Shown one piece after another: positions 8,427 to 16,845 of a DNA stretch of 64,000 nt. The translations under genes and the position numbers were made by a program. Every line of letters starts with the position of its first letter. Within the stretch, counting starts at the first letter, position 1. Source of the DNA: Streptomyces hydrogenans (lineage in GTDB: Bacteria > Actinomycetota > Actinomycetes > Streptomycetales > Streptomycetaceae); contig NZ_BNBS01000030.1 of NCBI RefSeq assembly GCF_014656075.1, positions 1 to 64,000 of the forward strand, given 5' to 3'. The notes below the pieces were generated by a model. It did not search any database. It had not been told where the DNA came from and worked only from the letters and a program-made list of their open reading frames with translations.

Positions 8427-9458
8427 ATGTCGAAGATCAAGCCCAGCAAGGGCGCCCCGTACGCGCGGATCATGGGCGTCGGCGGCTACCGCCCGTCCCG
8501 GGTCGTGCCCAACGAGGTGATCCTCGAGAAGATCGACTCGTCCGACGAGTGGATCCGCTCGCGCTCGGGCATCTCCACCCGCCACTGGGCCTCGCCCGAG
8601 GAGACCGTCACCGCCATGTCGGTAGAGGCCTCCGGGAAGGCGATCGCCGAGGCCGGGATCACCCCGGAGCAGATCGGCGCCGTCGTCGTCTCCACGGTCT
8701 CGCACTTCAAGCAGACCCCGGCCGTCGCCACCGAGATCGCCGACAAGATCGGCGCCGGGAAGCCGGCCGCGTTCGACATCTCCGCGGGCTGTGCCGGCTT
8801 CGGCTACGGCCTCACCCTGGCCAAGGGCATGATCGTCGAGGGTTCGGCGGAGTACGTCCTGGTCATCGGCGTGGAGCGGCTCAGCGACCTGACGGACCTG
8901 GAGGACCGCGCGACGGCCTTCCTGTTCGGCGACGGCGCCGGCGCCGTCGTGGTCGGCCCCTCCGACGTGCCGCACATCGGCCCCACGGTCTGGGGTTCCG
9001 AGGGCGACAAGTCGGAGACGATCAAGCAGACCGTGCCGTGGAACGAGTTCCACGTCGGCGACGTCTCCAAGCTTCCGCTCAACGAGGCCGGCGAGATCAA
9101 GTTCCCGGCCATCACGCAGGAGGGCCAGGCGGTGTTCCGCTGGGCCGTCTTCGAGATGGCCAAGGTGGCCCAGCAGGCGCTCGACGCCGCCGGCATCTCG
9201 GCGGACGACCTGGACGTCTTCATCCCGCACCAGGCCAACATGCGGATCATCGACTCGATGGTGAAGACCCTGAAGCTGCCGGAGCACGTCACGGTCGCCC
9301 GTGACGTCGAGACCACCGGCAACACCTCGGCCGCCTCGATCCCGCTCGCGATGGAGCGGCTCCTGGCGACCGGACAGGCGAAGAGCGGCGACACCGCGCT
9401 CGTCATCGGCTTCGGGGCGGGTCTCGTGTTCGCCGCGACGGTCGTTACTCTCCCCTAG
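8427..9458 (+). CDS. fabH: Beta-ketoacyl-ACP synthase III
   Basis: FabH starts each fatty-acid chain by condensing a short acyl-CoA with malonyl-ACP; streptomycete enzymes accept branched primers. The 343-residue product has the Cys-His-Asn triad: Cys122 in DISAGCAGFGYG, His in IPHQANMR and Asn in TTGNTSAAS. The ATG at 8427 gives the MSKIKP start typical of Streptomyces FabH; an in-frame GTG at 8415 overlaps the GAGGAG ribosome site and is less likely. It lies 18 bp after fabD and 61 bp before acpP, in one operon. Confidence 0.96.
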   Translation: MSKIKPSKGAPYARIMGVGGYRPSRVVPNEVILEKIDSSDEWIRSRSGISTRHWASPEETVTAMSVEASGKAIAEAGITPEQIGAVVVSTVSHFKQTPAVATEIADKIGAGKPAAFDISAGCAGFGYGLTLAKGMIVEGSAEYVLVIGVERLSDLTDLEDRATAFLFGDGAGAVVVGPSDVPHIGPTVWGSEGDKSETIKQTVPWNEFHVGDVSKLPLNEAGEIKFPAITQEGQAVFRWAVFEMAKVAQQALDAAGISADDLDVFIPHQANMRIIDSMVKTLKLPEHVTVARDVETTGNTSAASIPLAMERLLATGQAKSGDTALVIGFGAGLVFAATVVTLP

Positions 9459-9519
9459 GCGACCGGGATCTCCCGGAAGCCCCCCTTTTACCGAAGTCAC
9501 CGCAAGAAGGAGCGCCACT

Positions 9520-9768
9520 ATGGCTCACACCCAGGAGCAGCTCGTCGAGGGTCTCGCCGAGATCGTGAACGAGATCGCCGGCATCCCGGTCGAGGACGTC
9601 CAGCTGGACAAGTCCTTCACCGACGACCTGGACGTCGACTCGCTGTCCATGGTCGAGGTCGTCGTCGCCGCCGAGGAGCGCTTCGACGTGAAGATCCCCG
9701 ACGAGGACGTCAAGAACCTCAAGACCGTCGGCGACGCCGTCGACTACATCCTCAAGCACCAGGCCTGA
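9520..9768 (+). CDS. acpP: Acyl carrier protein of fatty-acid synthesis
   Basis: The 82-residue acidic protein carries the growing acyl chain on a 4'-phosphopantetheine arm attached to Ser41 in DLDVDSLSMVE. Length and charge fit a type II primary-metabolism ACP. The ATG at 9520 has AAGAAGGAG seven bases upstream, the strongest ribosome site in the operon, consistent with the high ACP amount cells need. It lies between fabH and fabF in the usual actinobacterial order. Confidence 0.97.
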   Translation: MAHTQEQLVEGLAEIVNEIAGIPVEDVQLDKSFTDDLDVDSLSMVEVVVAAEERFDVKIPDEDVKNLKTVGDAVDYILKHQA

Positions 9769-9877
9769 TTCGGCCCTGGTGGACCAGGCCCCACCGGGCC
9801 CGGTCCCCGCTGATTCGGTCCGCCACCCGGCGGTGGCGCCGTCTTTCGACCATCACACACATGGAGAACGAATTCCT

Positions 9878-11140
9878 GTGAGCCCGACCAATCGCACCGT
9901 GGTCGTCACCGGTATCGGCGCAACCACACCGCTGGGTGGCGACTCCGCATCGACCTGGGAAGGTCTTCTTGCGGGACGCTCCGGTGTCAAGCCCCTGGAG
10001 GGCGAGCGCTTCGCCGAACTGCCCGTCCAGATCGCCGCGTCCGCCGCGGTGGACCCGGGTGAGGTCCTGCCCCGCCCGCTCGCCCGCAAGCTGGACCGCT
10101 CCGCGCAGTTCGCGCTGATCGCGGCGCGTGAGGCGTGGGCCGACGCGGGCTTCACCGCCCCCGCCGGCGAGGACGCGTCCGTCACCCCGGAGCGGCTCGG
10201 CTCCGTGATCGCCTCCGGCATCGGCGGCGTCACGACCCTGCTCGACCAGTACGACGTGCTCAAGGAGAAGGGCGTCCGCCGCGTCTCCCCGCACACCGTG
10301 CCCATGCTCATGCCGAACGGCCCGTCCGCCAACGTGGGCCTGGAGGTGAACGCCCGCGCCGGCGTCCACACCCCGGTCTCCGCCTGCGCGTCCGGCGCCG
10401 AGGCGATCGGCTACGCCATCGAGATGATCCGCAGCGGCCGTGCCGACGTGGTCGTCGCCGGCGGCACCGAGGCCGCGATCCACCCGCTGCCCATCGCCGC
10501 CTTCGCCAACATGATGGCGATGTCCAAGAACAACGACGAGCCGACGAAGGCCTCGCGCCCCTACGACACCGGCCGCGACGGCTTCGTGCTCGGCGAGGGC
10601 GCCGGCGTGGTGATCCTGGAGTCCGAGGAGCACGCCAAGGCCCGCGGCGCGAAGATCTACTGCGAGGCGATCGGCCAGGGCCTGTCGGCCGACAGCCACC
10701 ACATCGCGCAGCCCGAGCCGTCCGGCCGGGGCATCGCCTCCGCGCTCCAGCACCTGCTGGACACCACCGACCTGAAGCCCGCCGAGGTCGTGCACCTCAA
10801 CGCGCACGCCACGTCGACGCCGCAGGGCGACGTCGCCGAGATCAAGGCGCTGCGGAAGGTCTTCGGCGACGACCTGGACCACGTGGCGGTCTCCGCGACC
10901 AAGTCGATGACCGGCCACCTCCTCGGCGGCGCCGGCGGCATCGAGACCGTCGCGACCGTCCTGGCCCTGCACCACCGCCTGGCCCCGCCGACCATCAACG
11001 TCGGCGAGCTGGACCCGGAGGTCGACGCCGACATCGTCCGCGACACCCCCCGCGAGCTCCCCCAGGGCACCATCGCCGCCGTCAACAACTCGTTCGGCTT
11101 CGGCGGCCACAACGTCGTCCTGGCGTTCCGCTCGGTCTGA
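9878..11140 (+). CDS. fabF: Beta-ketoacyl-ACP synthase II
   Basis: FabF performs the elongating condensations of the fatty-acid cycle. The 420-residue thiolase-fold protein shows the active Cys170 in VSACASGAEA, the first His in NAHATSTPQGD and the second His in KSMTGHLLGGAG with the conserved Lys. The GTG at 9878 is preceded by GGAGAACGA at a normal distance, while the longer frame from 9779 would add a 33-residue tail without family support. It is the last gene of the operon: a strong 14-bp hairpin follows at 11159. Confidence 0.96.
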   Translation: MSPTNRTVVVTGIGATTPLGGDSASTWEGLLAGRSGVKPLEGERFAELPVQIAASAAVDPGEVLPRPLARKLDRSAQFALIAAREAWADAGFTAPAGEDASVTPERLGSVIASGIGGVTTLLDQYDVLKEKGVRRVSPHTVPMLMPNGPSANVGLEVNARAGVHTPVSACASGAEAIGYAIEMIRSGRADVVVAGGTEAAIHPLPIAAFANMMAMSKNNDEPTKASRPYDTGRDGFVLGEGAGVVILESEEHAKARGAKIYCEAIGQGLSADSHHIAQPEPSGRGIASALQHLLDTTDLKPAEVVHLNAHATSTPQGDVAEIKALRKVFGDDLDHVAVSATKSMTGHLLGGAGGIETVATVLALHHRLAPPTINVGELDPEVDADIVRDTPRELPQGTIAAVNNSFGFGGHNVVLAFRSV

Positions 11141-11158
11141 CCCGGCCCTTCCCGGCCC

Positions 11159-11190
11159 GAGGCCCGCTCCCCGTCCGGGGGGCGGGCCTC
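11159..11190. terminator. Hairpin terminator after fabF
   Basis: A 14-bp stem (GAGGCCCGCTCCCC pairing with GGGGGGCGGGCCTC, one G-T pair) closes a 4-base loop. It lies between convergent genes and can serve both strands. There is no U-tract, as is common in Streptomyces. Confidence 0.75.
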
Positions 11191-11197
11191 CGCCGTG

Positions 11198-11683
11198 TCA
11201 GGACGGGCCGTCGGCCGGGTGCGGCCCGCCTCCCGCCGGGGCGGGTCCGCCGGGTGCGGTGGAGGGGGCGGCGGCCTCCGTCGCGACCGTGCCGGTCTCC
11301 GGCCGCAGGGCCTCGTACCCGGCGATGCCCAGGGGCCCTCCGGCGAGCAGGCCGACGAGGACGCAACAGAAGGCGAGCACGTCGAACCAGGCGTCGAACC
11401 ACTTCTCGGCCGCGGGCCTGGCCTCGGCCCGGTCACCCGGCGCCGCGCCCGGCCCCCTCTCCGGTTCCGGTTCCGCGTCCAGGTCCGGGAGCAGGCCGCC
11501 GAAGACGGCGAAGAGCCCGACCGCCAGGACCAGCAGGCCGAGGGCCCAGGCCATCAGGGCGCCGGTCGGGTCGCCGTCCACCAGTTGGTAGACGAAGCCC
11601 GACAGGAGCACCAGGGCCCCGCTCAGCGCCGTCGCCGCCGCCAGGACGGCCGCCGATGCCAGCGTTCCGCGCAGACCCGTCAC
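11198..11683 (-). CDS. Small membrane protein of unknown function
   Basis: The 161-residue product has three hydrophobic segments (~10-32, 43-65 and 100-120), a charged cytoplasmic-type loop rich in Glu, Pro and Arg between the second and third, and a Pro/Gly/Ala-rich tail. I do not recognise a family. The start is the GTG at 11683 with only a weak GGGGGG upstream. It faces fabF across a shared terminator and lies downstream of the DUF3145 gene on the same strand, 70 bp away, so the two could be co-transcribed. Codon bias matches its neighbours, which supports its being real. Confidence 0.65.
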   Translation of the reverse strand: MTGLRGTLASAAVLAAATALSGALVLLSGFVYQLVDGDPTGALMAWALGLLVLAVGLFAVFGGLLPDLDAEPEPERGPGAAPGDRAEARPAAEKWFDAWFDVLAFCCVLVGLLAGGPLGIAGYEALRPETGTVATEAAAPSTAPGGPAPAGGGPHPADGPS

Positions 11684-11753
11684 GTGCGTCCCCCCGCCCG
11701 GCGCGCCCCTGCGCGCCTCGGGGCGGGAAGCTACCGGGCCCGGGTGAACGGGC

Positions 11754-12248
11754 TCAGACGACCTGGTGAAGCCAGCGGACCGGGGCGCCCTCGCCGGCGT
11801 AGCGGAAGGGTTCGAGTTCGTCGTCCCAGGGCTTGCCGAGGAGTCGGGCGACCTCGGCCTCCAGGACCGTCTCGCCCTGCGCGGCGCGGGCGAGCGCGGC
11901 GCGGAGCCGGTCCTCGGGGACGAGGATGTCGCCGTGCATGCCGGTGACGGCGTGGAAGATGCCCAGGTCGGGGGTGGCGCTGTAACGCTCGCCCTCGGCG
12001 GTGGCGCAGGGTTCGGCGGTCACCTCGAAGCGCAGCATCTGCCAGCCGCGCAGCGCGGAGGCGAGTTTGGAGGCGGTGCCGGTCTCGCCCCGCCAGGAGA
12101 ACTCCGCTCTCCAGGTGCCGGGCGCCGCGGGCTGGCGGATCCAGTCGAGCTGGACCCTCGCACCGAGGACGCCCCCCACCGCCCATTCGACGTGCGGGCA
12201 GAGCGCGCGCGGTGCGGAGTGTACGTACAGGACTCCACGTGTCGTCAC
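11754..12248 (-). CDS. DUF3145 family protein
   Basis: The 164-residue soluble protein begins MTTRGVLYVHSAPRALCPHVEW and ends GEGAPVRWLHQVV, recognisable as the actinobacterial DUF3145 family, which is normally found just after fabF as here. Its function is unknown. The GTG at 12248 has TGGAGGT four to five bases upstream. The conserved neighbourhood suggests a link to lipid metabolism or growth, but nothing in the sequence shows a catalytic site. Confidence 0.85.
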   Translation of the reverse strand: MTTRGVLYVHSAPRALCPHVEWAVGGVLGARVQLDWIRQPAAPGTWRAEFSWRGETGTASKLASALRGWQMLRFEVTAEPCATAEGERYSATPDLGIFHAVTGMHGDILVPEDRLRAALARAAQGETVLEAEVARLLGKPWDDELEPFRYAGEGAPVRWLHQVV

Positions 12249-12511
12249 CGGGACCTCCAGTGTGGGACGAGGTTCGCCTTCCCAGCGGCCTCAGTAAACA
12301 GCATCAGGAGAAGAACTCCGCAAACCTTCTGAAAAGGGACAGCATGTGACGTGATGTAATTTACCGGAGCCGGTCGGCGCGGGCGCGCCGCTGGTTCGAC
12401 GGGGGAAAAGCTACCGTGCCGCGCCGTCATCAGGGTGACGTACGGTCGGTCCGGGGGCGGGTGAACACGAAGCTTTCACTCGCCAGGACGTCAGCACGAA
12501 GGAGGGGGCCG

Positions 12512-13411
12512 GTGCCGTACGGCCGACGCCGCATCCGTACCGCCGTCGTGGGAGCGGTGCTCGCGGTCGCCGCGCTCGCGGGCTGTACCGGCTCGCCCGC
12601 GCCCCGGACCGGAGCGGCCGCCTCGACGGGACCGACGCCCACGCCCACGCCCACCCCCACGCCGGTCTCCCCGTGGGACGACTCCCCCGCCTCCGTCGCC
12701 GCCGTCGGCGACTCCGTCACGCGGGCGTTCGACGCCTGCTCGCTGCTGGCGGACTGTCCGGAGGCGTCCTGGGCGACCGGGACGGACCCGGCGGTGAACA
12801 GCCTGGCGCTGCGGCTGCTCGGCCCGGGCCGGGTGGCCGAGAACAGCTGGAACCTGGCCCGCAGCGGCGCCCGGGTGGCGGCGCTGCCGGAGCAGATGGG
12901 GCGGGCGGCGGCGCGGCGGCCGGAGCTGGTCACGGTGATGATCGGCGCCAACGACGCCTGCCGGCCGACGCCCGCGGGGATGACGCCGGTGGCGGAGTTC
13001 CGCCGGTCGTTCGAGGCGTCGCTGGCCCGGCTGCGGAAGGACGCCCCGAAGGCGCGGGTGTACGTGGCGAGCGTGCCGGACCTGCGGCGGCTGTGGGACA
13101 CCGGCCGGGCGAACCCGCTGGTGCGGCGGGTCTGGGAGCTGGGCGTCTGCGGCGCGATGCTGGCGGACCCGGAGGACCTGGGCGCGGCGGCGGAGCGGCG
13201 GCGGACGGCGGTGCGCGACCGGGTGGTGGCGTACAACGAGGTGCTGGCCGAGGTGTGCGCGCGGGACGAGCGCTGCCGGTACGACGGCGGCGCGGTCTTC
13301 GGGTTCCGCTTCGACGAGTCGCTGCTGAGCACCTGGGACTGGTTCCACCCGAGCCGCGAGGGGCAGGCGCGGCTGGCGGAGCTGGCGTACCGGAGGATCA
13401 CGGAGAAGTAG
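12512..13411 (+). CDS. Secreted SGNH/GDSL hydrolase lipoprotein
   Basis: The 299-residue product has a lipoprotein signal ending LAGC, then a linker with four to five Thr-Pro pairs, then an SGNH hydrolase domain. Block I is AAVGDSVTRAFDACS (nucleophilic Ser), block III is MIGANDACR and block V is DWFHPS with the Asp and His. Such enzymes cleave esters of lipids or polysaccharides at the cell surface; the substrate is unknown. I chose the GTG at 12512, which has AAGGAGG seven bases upstream and puts the basic n-region at the N-terminus; a longer frame from 12416 lacks a ribosome site. The 263-bp region upstream is relatively AT-rich around 12290-12370 and probably holds promoters for this and the divergent DUF3145 gene. 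Confidence 0.88.
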   Translation: MPYGRRRIRTAVVGAVLAVAALAGCTGSPAPRTGAAASTGPTPTPTPTPTPVSPWDDSPASVAAVGDSVTRAFDACSLLADCPEASWATGTDPAVNSLALRLLGPGRVAENSWNLARSGARVAALPEQMGRAAARRPELVTVMIGANDACRPTPAGMTPVAEFRRSFEASLARLRKDAPKARVYVASVPDLRRLWDTGRANPLVRRVWELGVCGAMLADPEDLGAAAERRRTAVRDRVVAYNEVLAEVCARDERCRYDGGAVFGFRFDESLLSTWDWFHPSREGQARLAELAYRRITEK

Positions 13412-13442
13412 CCCCGGGGCGGGCGTCAGGTCCGCCCCGGGG
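13412..13442. terminator. Bidirectional terminator between GDSL and glucosidase genes
   Basis: CCCCGGGGCGG at 13412 pairs perfectly with CCGCCCCGGGG at 13432, closing a 9-base loop. It fills the 44-bp gap between two convergent genes. Confidence 0.75.
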
Positions 13443-13455
13443 CCGGTCAGGGGGC

Positions 13456-15903
13456 CTACGGCTCCACGGTGGTGCTGAGCCGGAGGTCGGCCAGCGAGTG
13501 CGCGGCGTGCAGCTCGTAGCGGCCGGGGACGACGGTCCAGGCGTTCTTCTCCTCGTCCCAGATCTCGAATGCGCGGCGCGGGAGCCGGATCACCGCTTCG
13601 ACGGTCTCGCCGGGCGCGGCCTCGACCCCGCCGAAGGCGGCGAGCCAGCGGGCGGGGCGTTCGACGGTGTCCCGGACCGGGGCGAGGTAGAGCTGGACGG
13701 TCTCGCGGCCGGGGCGGTCGCCGGTGTTGGTGAGGCGGACGGTGACCGACTCGGCCGTGGCCTCCAGGGCGTCGTACGACCAGCCGGTGTAGCCGAGGCC
13801 GTGGCCGAAGGGGTACGCGGGGGCGGCGCCGGCCCGGTCCCAGGCGCGGTAGCCGATGAACAGGCCCTCGGTGTAGTCGAGGACGCCGCCGGTGGGGGTG
13901 ACCTCGGTGACGGGGACGTCGGCGAGGGCGACCGGCCAGGTGGTGGGGAGGCGGCCGCCGGGCTCCTCGGCGCCGGTGAGGACGTCGGCGAGGGCGTCGC
14001 CGCCCTCCTGGCCGGGGAACCAGCTGAGGAGGATCGCGGCGACGTCGTCGCGCCAGGGCAGTTCGACCGGGGAGCCGGCGTTGACGACGACGACCGTGTT
14101 CGGGTTGACGGCGGCGACGGCGCGGACGAGGTCGTCCTGGCGGCCGGGGAGGGCGAGGTCCTTGCGGTCGAAGCCCTCGGACTCGACGCGCTCGGTGGTG
14201 GCGACGACCACGACGGCGGTGTCGGCGCCGCGGGCGGCCTCGACGGCTTCGGCGATCAGTTCGTCGGGGTCACGACGGGGACCGAGGTGGACGAAGGAGA
14301 ACATCACCGCGGGAAGCGGGGCGGCGAACTCCTTGTCGAGGACGTGCCGGAGGGAGACCTCGACGGTCGCGCCCGCGGTGAGCTCGACGGTGCCGCGCTC
14401 GACCGGGGAGCCGAAGAACGCCTCGAAGGGGTCGGTCTCGGGGCCCAGGGCCTGGACGCCGTCGAAGAGTTCGCGTCCGTCGACGGTGAGGGTGAAGGCG
14501 CCGAGGCCGCGGGTGCCGAAGGCGTGCGCGCCGGTCTCGCGCGGGGTGAAGCGGCCGGTGACCTCGATGGAGGCGAGGGCGTCGTGGGTGACGCCGGCCG
14601 GGAGGTCGTCGCCGATCCACTGGACCTGGCCGTTGGGCAGGCTGCCTTCGCCGAGGACGTTCCCGTCGGCGTCGCGGCAGACCGCGCGGAGCTCGAAGCC
14701 CTGGTCGGCGGGGGCGAGTTCCTCGCTGGGGTCGGCGCCGACGGTGTAGGAGAGGGATGCCCCGCCGGGAAGTGCCGCGAGGGCGGCGGTGAGGCCGGCG
14801 AGCGGGGAGACGACGTGCTCGGGGAAGACCTGGGCGGAGCCGCCGCCGAGGACGCGGGCGTCGCGGGCGGCGGCGCCGGAGAGGGCGACGGTGCCGGGCT
14901 TCAGGGGCAGCGCGCCGTTCTCGTTGCGGACGAGGACGAAGGCGCGGCGGGCGATCTCGCGGGCGAGGGCGTCGCCGTCGATCGCGGCGGGGTGCTCGGT
15001 GACGGCGGCGGGGGCGCCTTCGAGGGCGCCGACGCGGGCGGCGAGCCGGAGCACGTTCCGTACGGCGGCGTCGACGGCGGACTCCTCGACCTCGCCGGCC
15101 CGGACGGCGGCGGCGAGGTTCTCGCCGTAGACGGTGTCGGGGCCGGGCATGGCCACGTCGAGGCCGCCGGTGATGTCGCCGGTGGTGGAGCGGGCGGCCA
15201 TCCAGTCGGAGACGTTGTAGCCGTCGAAGCCCCACTCGCCGCGCAGGACCTCGTTGACGAGGTGGTGGTGCTCGGTCATCGTCACGCCGTTGACCTGGTT
15301 GTAGGCGGTCATGATGCCCCAGGGGTGGGCATTGGCGACGATCGCCTCGAAGGGCGCGAGGTAGAGCTCGCGGAGCGGGCGCGGGGCGATCCTGTTGTCG
15401 ACGGTGAAGCGGTCGGTCTCGGCGTCGTTGGCGACGAAGTGCTTGACGGTGGTGCCGACGCCGCCGTCCTGGACGCCCTGGACGTAGCCGGTCCCGATGG
15501 CGCCGGTGAGGTACGGGTCCTCGCTGTACGCCTCGAAGTGGCGGCCGCCGAGCGGGGTGCGGTGCAGGTTGACCGTGGGGGCCAGCAGCACGTGGACGCC
15601 CTTGCGGCGGGCCTCCTGGGCGAGGAGCCGGCCGGCCCGGCGGGCGAGGGCGGGGTCCCAGGTGGCGGCGAGCGCGGTCGGGGACGGCAGCGCGACGGAC
15701 GGGTCGTCGGCGGTCCAGCGGACGCCGCGGACGCCGATGGGCCCGTCGGACATCACGATCGAGGCGAGCCCGATCTCCGGCAGGGCGGGCAGGGACCACA
15801 TGTCCTGGCCGCCGAGCAGCCGGGTCTTGGCGTCCAGGCCGAGCCGGCCGAGCGCCGCCTCGACGGCCGCCTCGCGCACCGCGTCCTCGTTCACGTCCGT
15901 CAC
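13456..15903 (-). CDS. GH3 beta-glucosidase with PA14 insert
   Basis: The 815-residue product is a glycoside hydrolase family 3 enzyme of the four-domain type: TIM barrel (~1-310), alpha/beta sandwich split by a PA14-like domain (~390-530), and a C-terminal fibronectin-like domain (~690-800). The nucleophile Asp lies in YNVSDWMAARS and the likely acid/base Glu in RVESEGFDRKD. It has no signal peptide, so it should hydrolyse imported oligosaccharides in the cytoplasm. The GTG at 15903 follows GGAGGT at seven bases; an upstream in-frame ATG at 15941 lacks one. A TetR gene diverges 141 bp away, with a 20-bp palindrome between them, which suggests local control by a sugar or glycoside. Confidence 0.92.
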   Translation of the reverse strand: MTDVNEDAVREAAVEAALGRLGLDAKTRLLGGQDMWSLPALPEIGLASIVMSDGPIGVRGVRWTADDPSVALPSPTALAATWDPALARRAGRLLAQEARRKGVHVLLAPTVNLHRTPLGGRHFEAYSEDPYLTGAIGTGYVQGVQDGGVGTTVKHFVANDAETDRFTVDNRIAPRPLRELYLAPFEAIVANAHPWGIMTAYNQVNGVTMTEHHHLVNEVLRGEWGFDGYNVSDWMAARSTTGDITGGLDVAMPGPDTVYGENLAAAVRAGEVEESAVDAAVRNVLRLAARVGALEGAPAAVTEHPAAIDGDALAREIARRAFVLVRNENGALPLKPGTVALSGAAARDARVLGGGSAQVFPEHVVSPLAGLTAALAALPGGASLSYTVGADPSEELAPADQGFELRAVCRDADGNVLGEGSLPNGQVQWIGDDLPAGVTHDALASIEVTGRFTPRETGAHAFGTRGLGAFTLTVDGRELFDGVQALGPETDPFEAFFGSPVERGTVELTAGATVEVSLRHVLDKEFAAPLPAVMFSFVHLGPRRDPDELIAEAVEAARGADTAVVVVATTERVESEGFDRKDLALPGRQDDLVRAVAAVNPNTVVVVNAGSPVELPWRDDVAAILLSWFPGQEGGDALADVLTGAEEPGGRLPTTWPVALADVPVTEVTPTGGVLDYTEGLFIGYRAWDRAGAAPAYPFGHGLGYTGWSYDALEATAESVTVRLTNTGDRPGRETVQLYLAPVRDTVERPARWLAAFGGVEAAPGETVEAVIRLPRRAFEIWDEEKNAWTVVPGRYELHAAHSLADLRLSTTVEP

Positions 15904-15949
15904 GTCCGTACCTCCGCGTTGAAGTGGTGATGCGGACATCATGGACCCA

Positions 15950-15969
15950 CCTACCTGTAGATCGGTAGG
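15950..15969. promoter_or_regulatory. Palindromic operator between GH3 and TetR genes
   Basis: CCTACC-N8-GGTAGG has perfect 6-bp arms and lies in an AT-richer part of the divergent intergenic region, 46 bp before the glucosidase start. Size and position fit a TetR-family dimer site. Direct evidence of binding is lacking. Confidence 0.6.
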
Positions 15970-16044
15970 CAATGTAATCTTTTCGTTATTTCCACGATGG
16001 CGTACGGTCCTGGGGACGGGGACCTGCGGAGAGGGGGCCGACCG

Positions 16045-16617
16045 ATGGCACGGACCAGGAGCGAGGAGCGCCGCGCGGAGATCCTGCGCGCCGCCCTGGA
16101 GGTGATCGCCGAGCGCGGCTACCGGGGGGCCACGCTCGGCTCCGTCGCGGAGCGCGTCGGACTGACCCAGCAGGGCCTGCTGCACTACTTCCCCACCAAG
16201 GAGGCGCTGCTCGTCGCCGTCCTGGAGGAGCGCGACCGGTGGGACACCAGCGGCGGCCGCGACCGCGAGGGCTGGCGGTTGGACCTGCTCGAATCGCTGG
16301 TCGAGTACAACGCGATGCGGCCCGGCATCGTGCAGACCTTCTCCGCCCTGCTCGGCGAGAGCGTCACCGACGGCCACCCGGCGCGGGCGTTCTTCACCGA
16401 GCGGTACGCGCAGGTGCGGGCCAACATGGCGGACGTGCTGCGCCTGGAGTTCGGCGAGCGGCTGCCGGGCGGCCTCACCCCGGAGCGGGCGGCGCCGCTG
16501 CTCACCGCCGTGATGGACGGCCTCCAGTACCAGTGGCTGCTCGACCCGGCCTCCGTCGACATGCCGGGCGCCTTCCGGGACTTCCTCCGGCTGCTGGCGG
16601 GATCCGCGGAGCGGTAG
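16045..16617 (+). CDS. TetR-family transcriptional regulator
   Basis: The 190-residue product has the N-terminal TetR helix-turn-helix (ILRAALEVIAERGYRGAT, then GLTQQGLLHYFPTKEALL) and a C-terminal ligand domain with a TetR_C-like profile. It probably represses the divergent GH3 glucosidase gene and itself through the palindrome at 15950-15969; the ligand is unknown. I chose the ATG at 16045, with GGAGAGGGGG upstream, over an ATG at 15997 that adds a Gly-rich tail before the DNA-binding domain. Confidence 0.88.
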   Translation: MARTRSEERRAEILRAALEVIAERGYRGATLGSVAERVGLTQQGLLHYFPTKEALLVAVLEERDRWDTSGGRDREGWRLDLLESLVEYNAMRPGIVQTFSALLGESVTDGHPARAFFTERYAQVRANMADVLRLEFGERLPGGLTPERAAPLLTAVMDGLQYQWLLDPASVDMPGAFRDFLRLLAGSAER

Positions 16618-16651
16618 CCCGCGCCGGAGCGGACCGGCACGGCGACGGGTG

Positions 16652-16772
16652 CGGGGCCGACGGGATTCGAACCCGCGCGAGCCGGCCGCCAGGTCCGGCG
16701 GCCGCTCCCTCTCCCCGGGCCTCGGGGACCTCCTCGGCCCGGCTCCGCAATCGCCCGCTCTGCCACGGCCCC
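16652..16772 (-). tRNA. tRNA-like gene with abnormal anticodon region
   Basis: The outer parts are tRNA-like: a perfect 7-bp acceptor stem (GGGGCCG with CGGCCCC), a D-arm (GCAG...TTGC with a GGG loop) and a normal T-arm with GGTTCGAATCC. The middle is not: no 5-bp stem with a 7-base anticodon loop can be formed at position 27-43. Instead there is a hairpin with arms CCGGGCC/GGCCCGG and a 14-base loop, then an 11-bp hairpin (GAGCGGCCGCC with GGCGGCC-G-GCTC) like a giant variable arm. Total length is ~121 nt against ~90 for the longest ordinary class. No CCA is encoded. It may be a pseudo-tRNA, a tRNA with an insertion, or a tRNA-like RNA; no anticodon can be assigned. Confidence 0.55.
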
Positions 16773-16845
16773 GCACCCTGCGGGGCCGCGCGCGGCCCCG
16801 GTGCCCGGCAGTGTAGGCCGCCGCGCGGACTGCGACGATGGGCCC

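Noticed and set aside
12416..12511. Longer start for the GDSL lipoprotein
   Set aside because: The extension has no ribosome site and would bury the signal peptide behind 32 residues; the GTG at 12512 has AAGGAGG.
16652..16772. Selenocysteine tRNA
   Set aside because: No TCA anticodon and no 8-bp acceptor or extended D-stem typical of tRNA-Sec.
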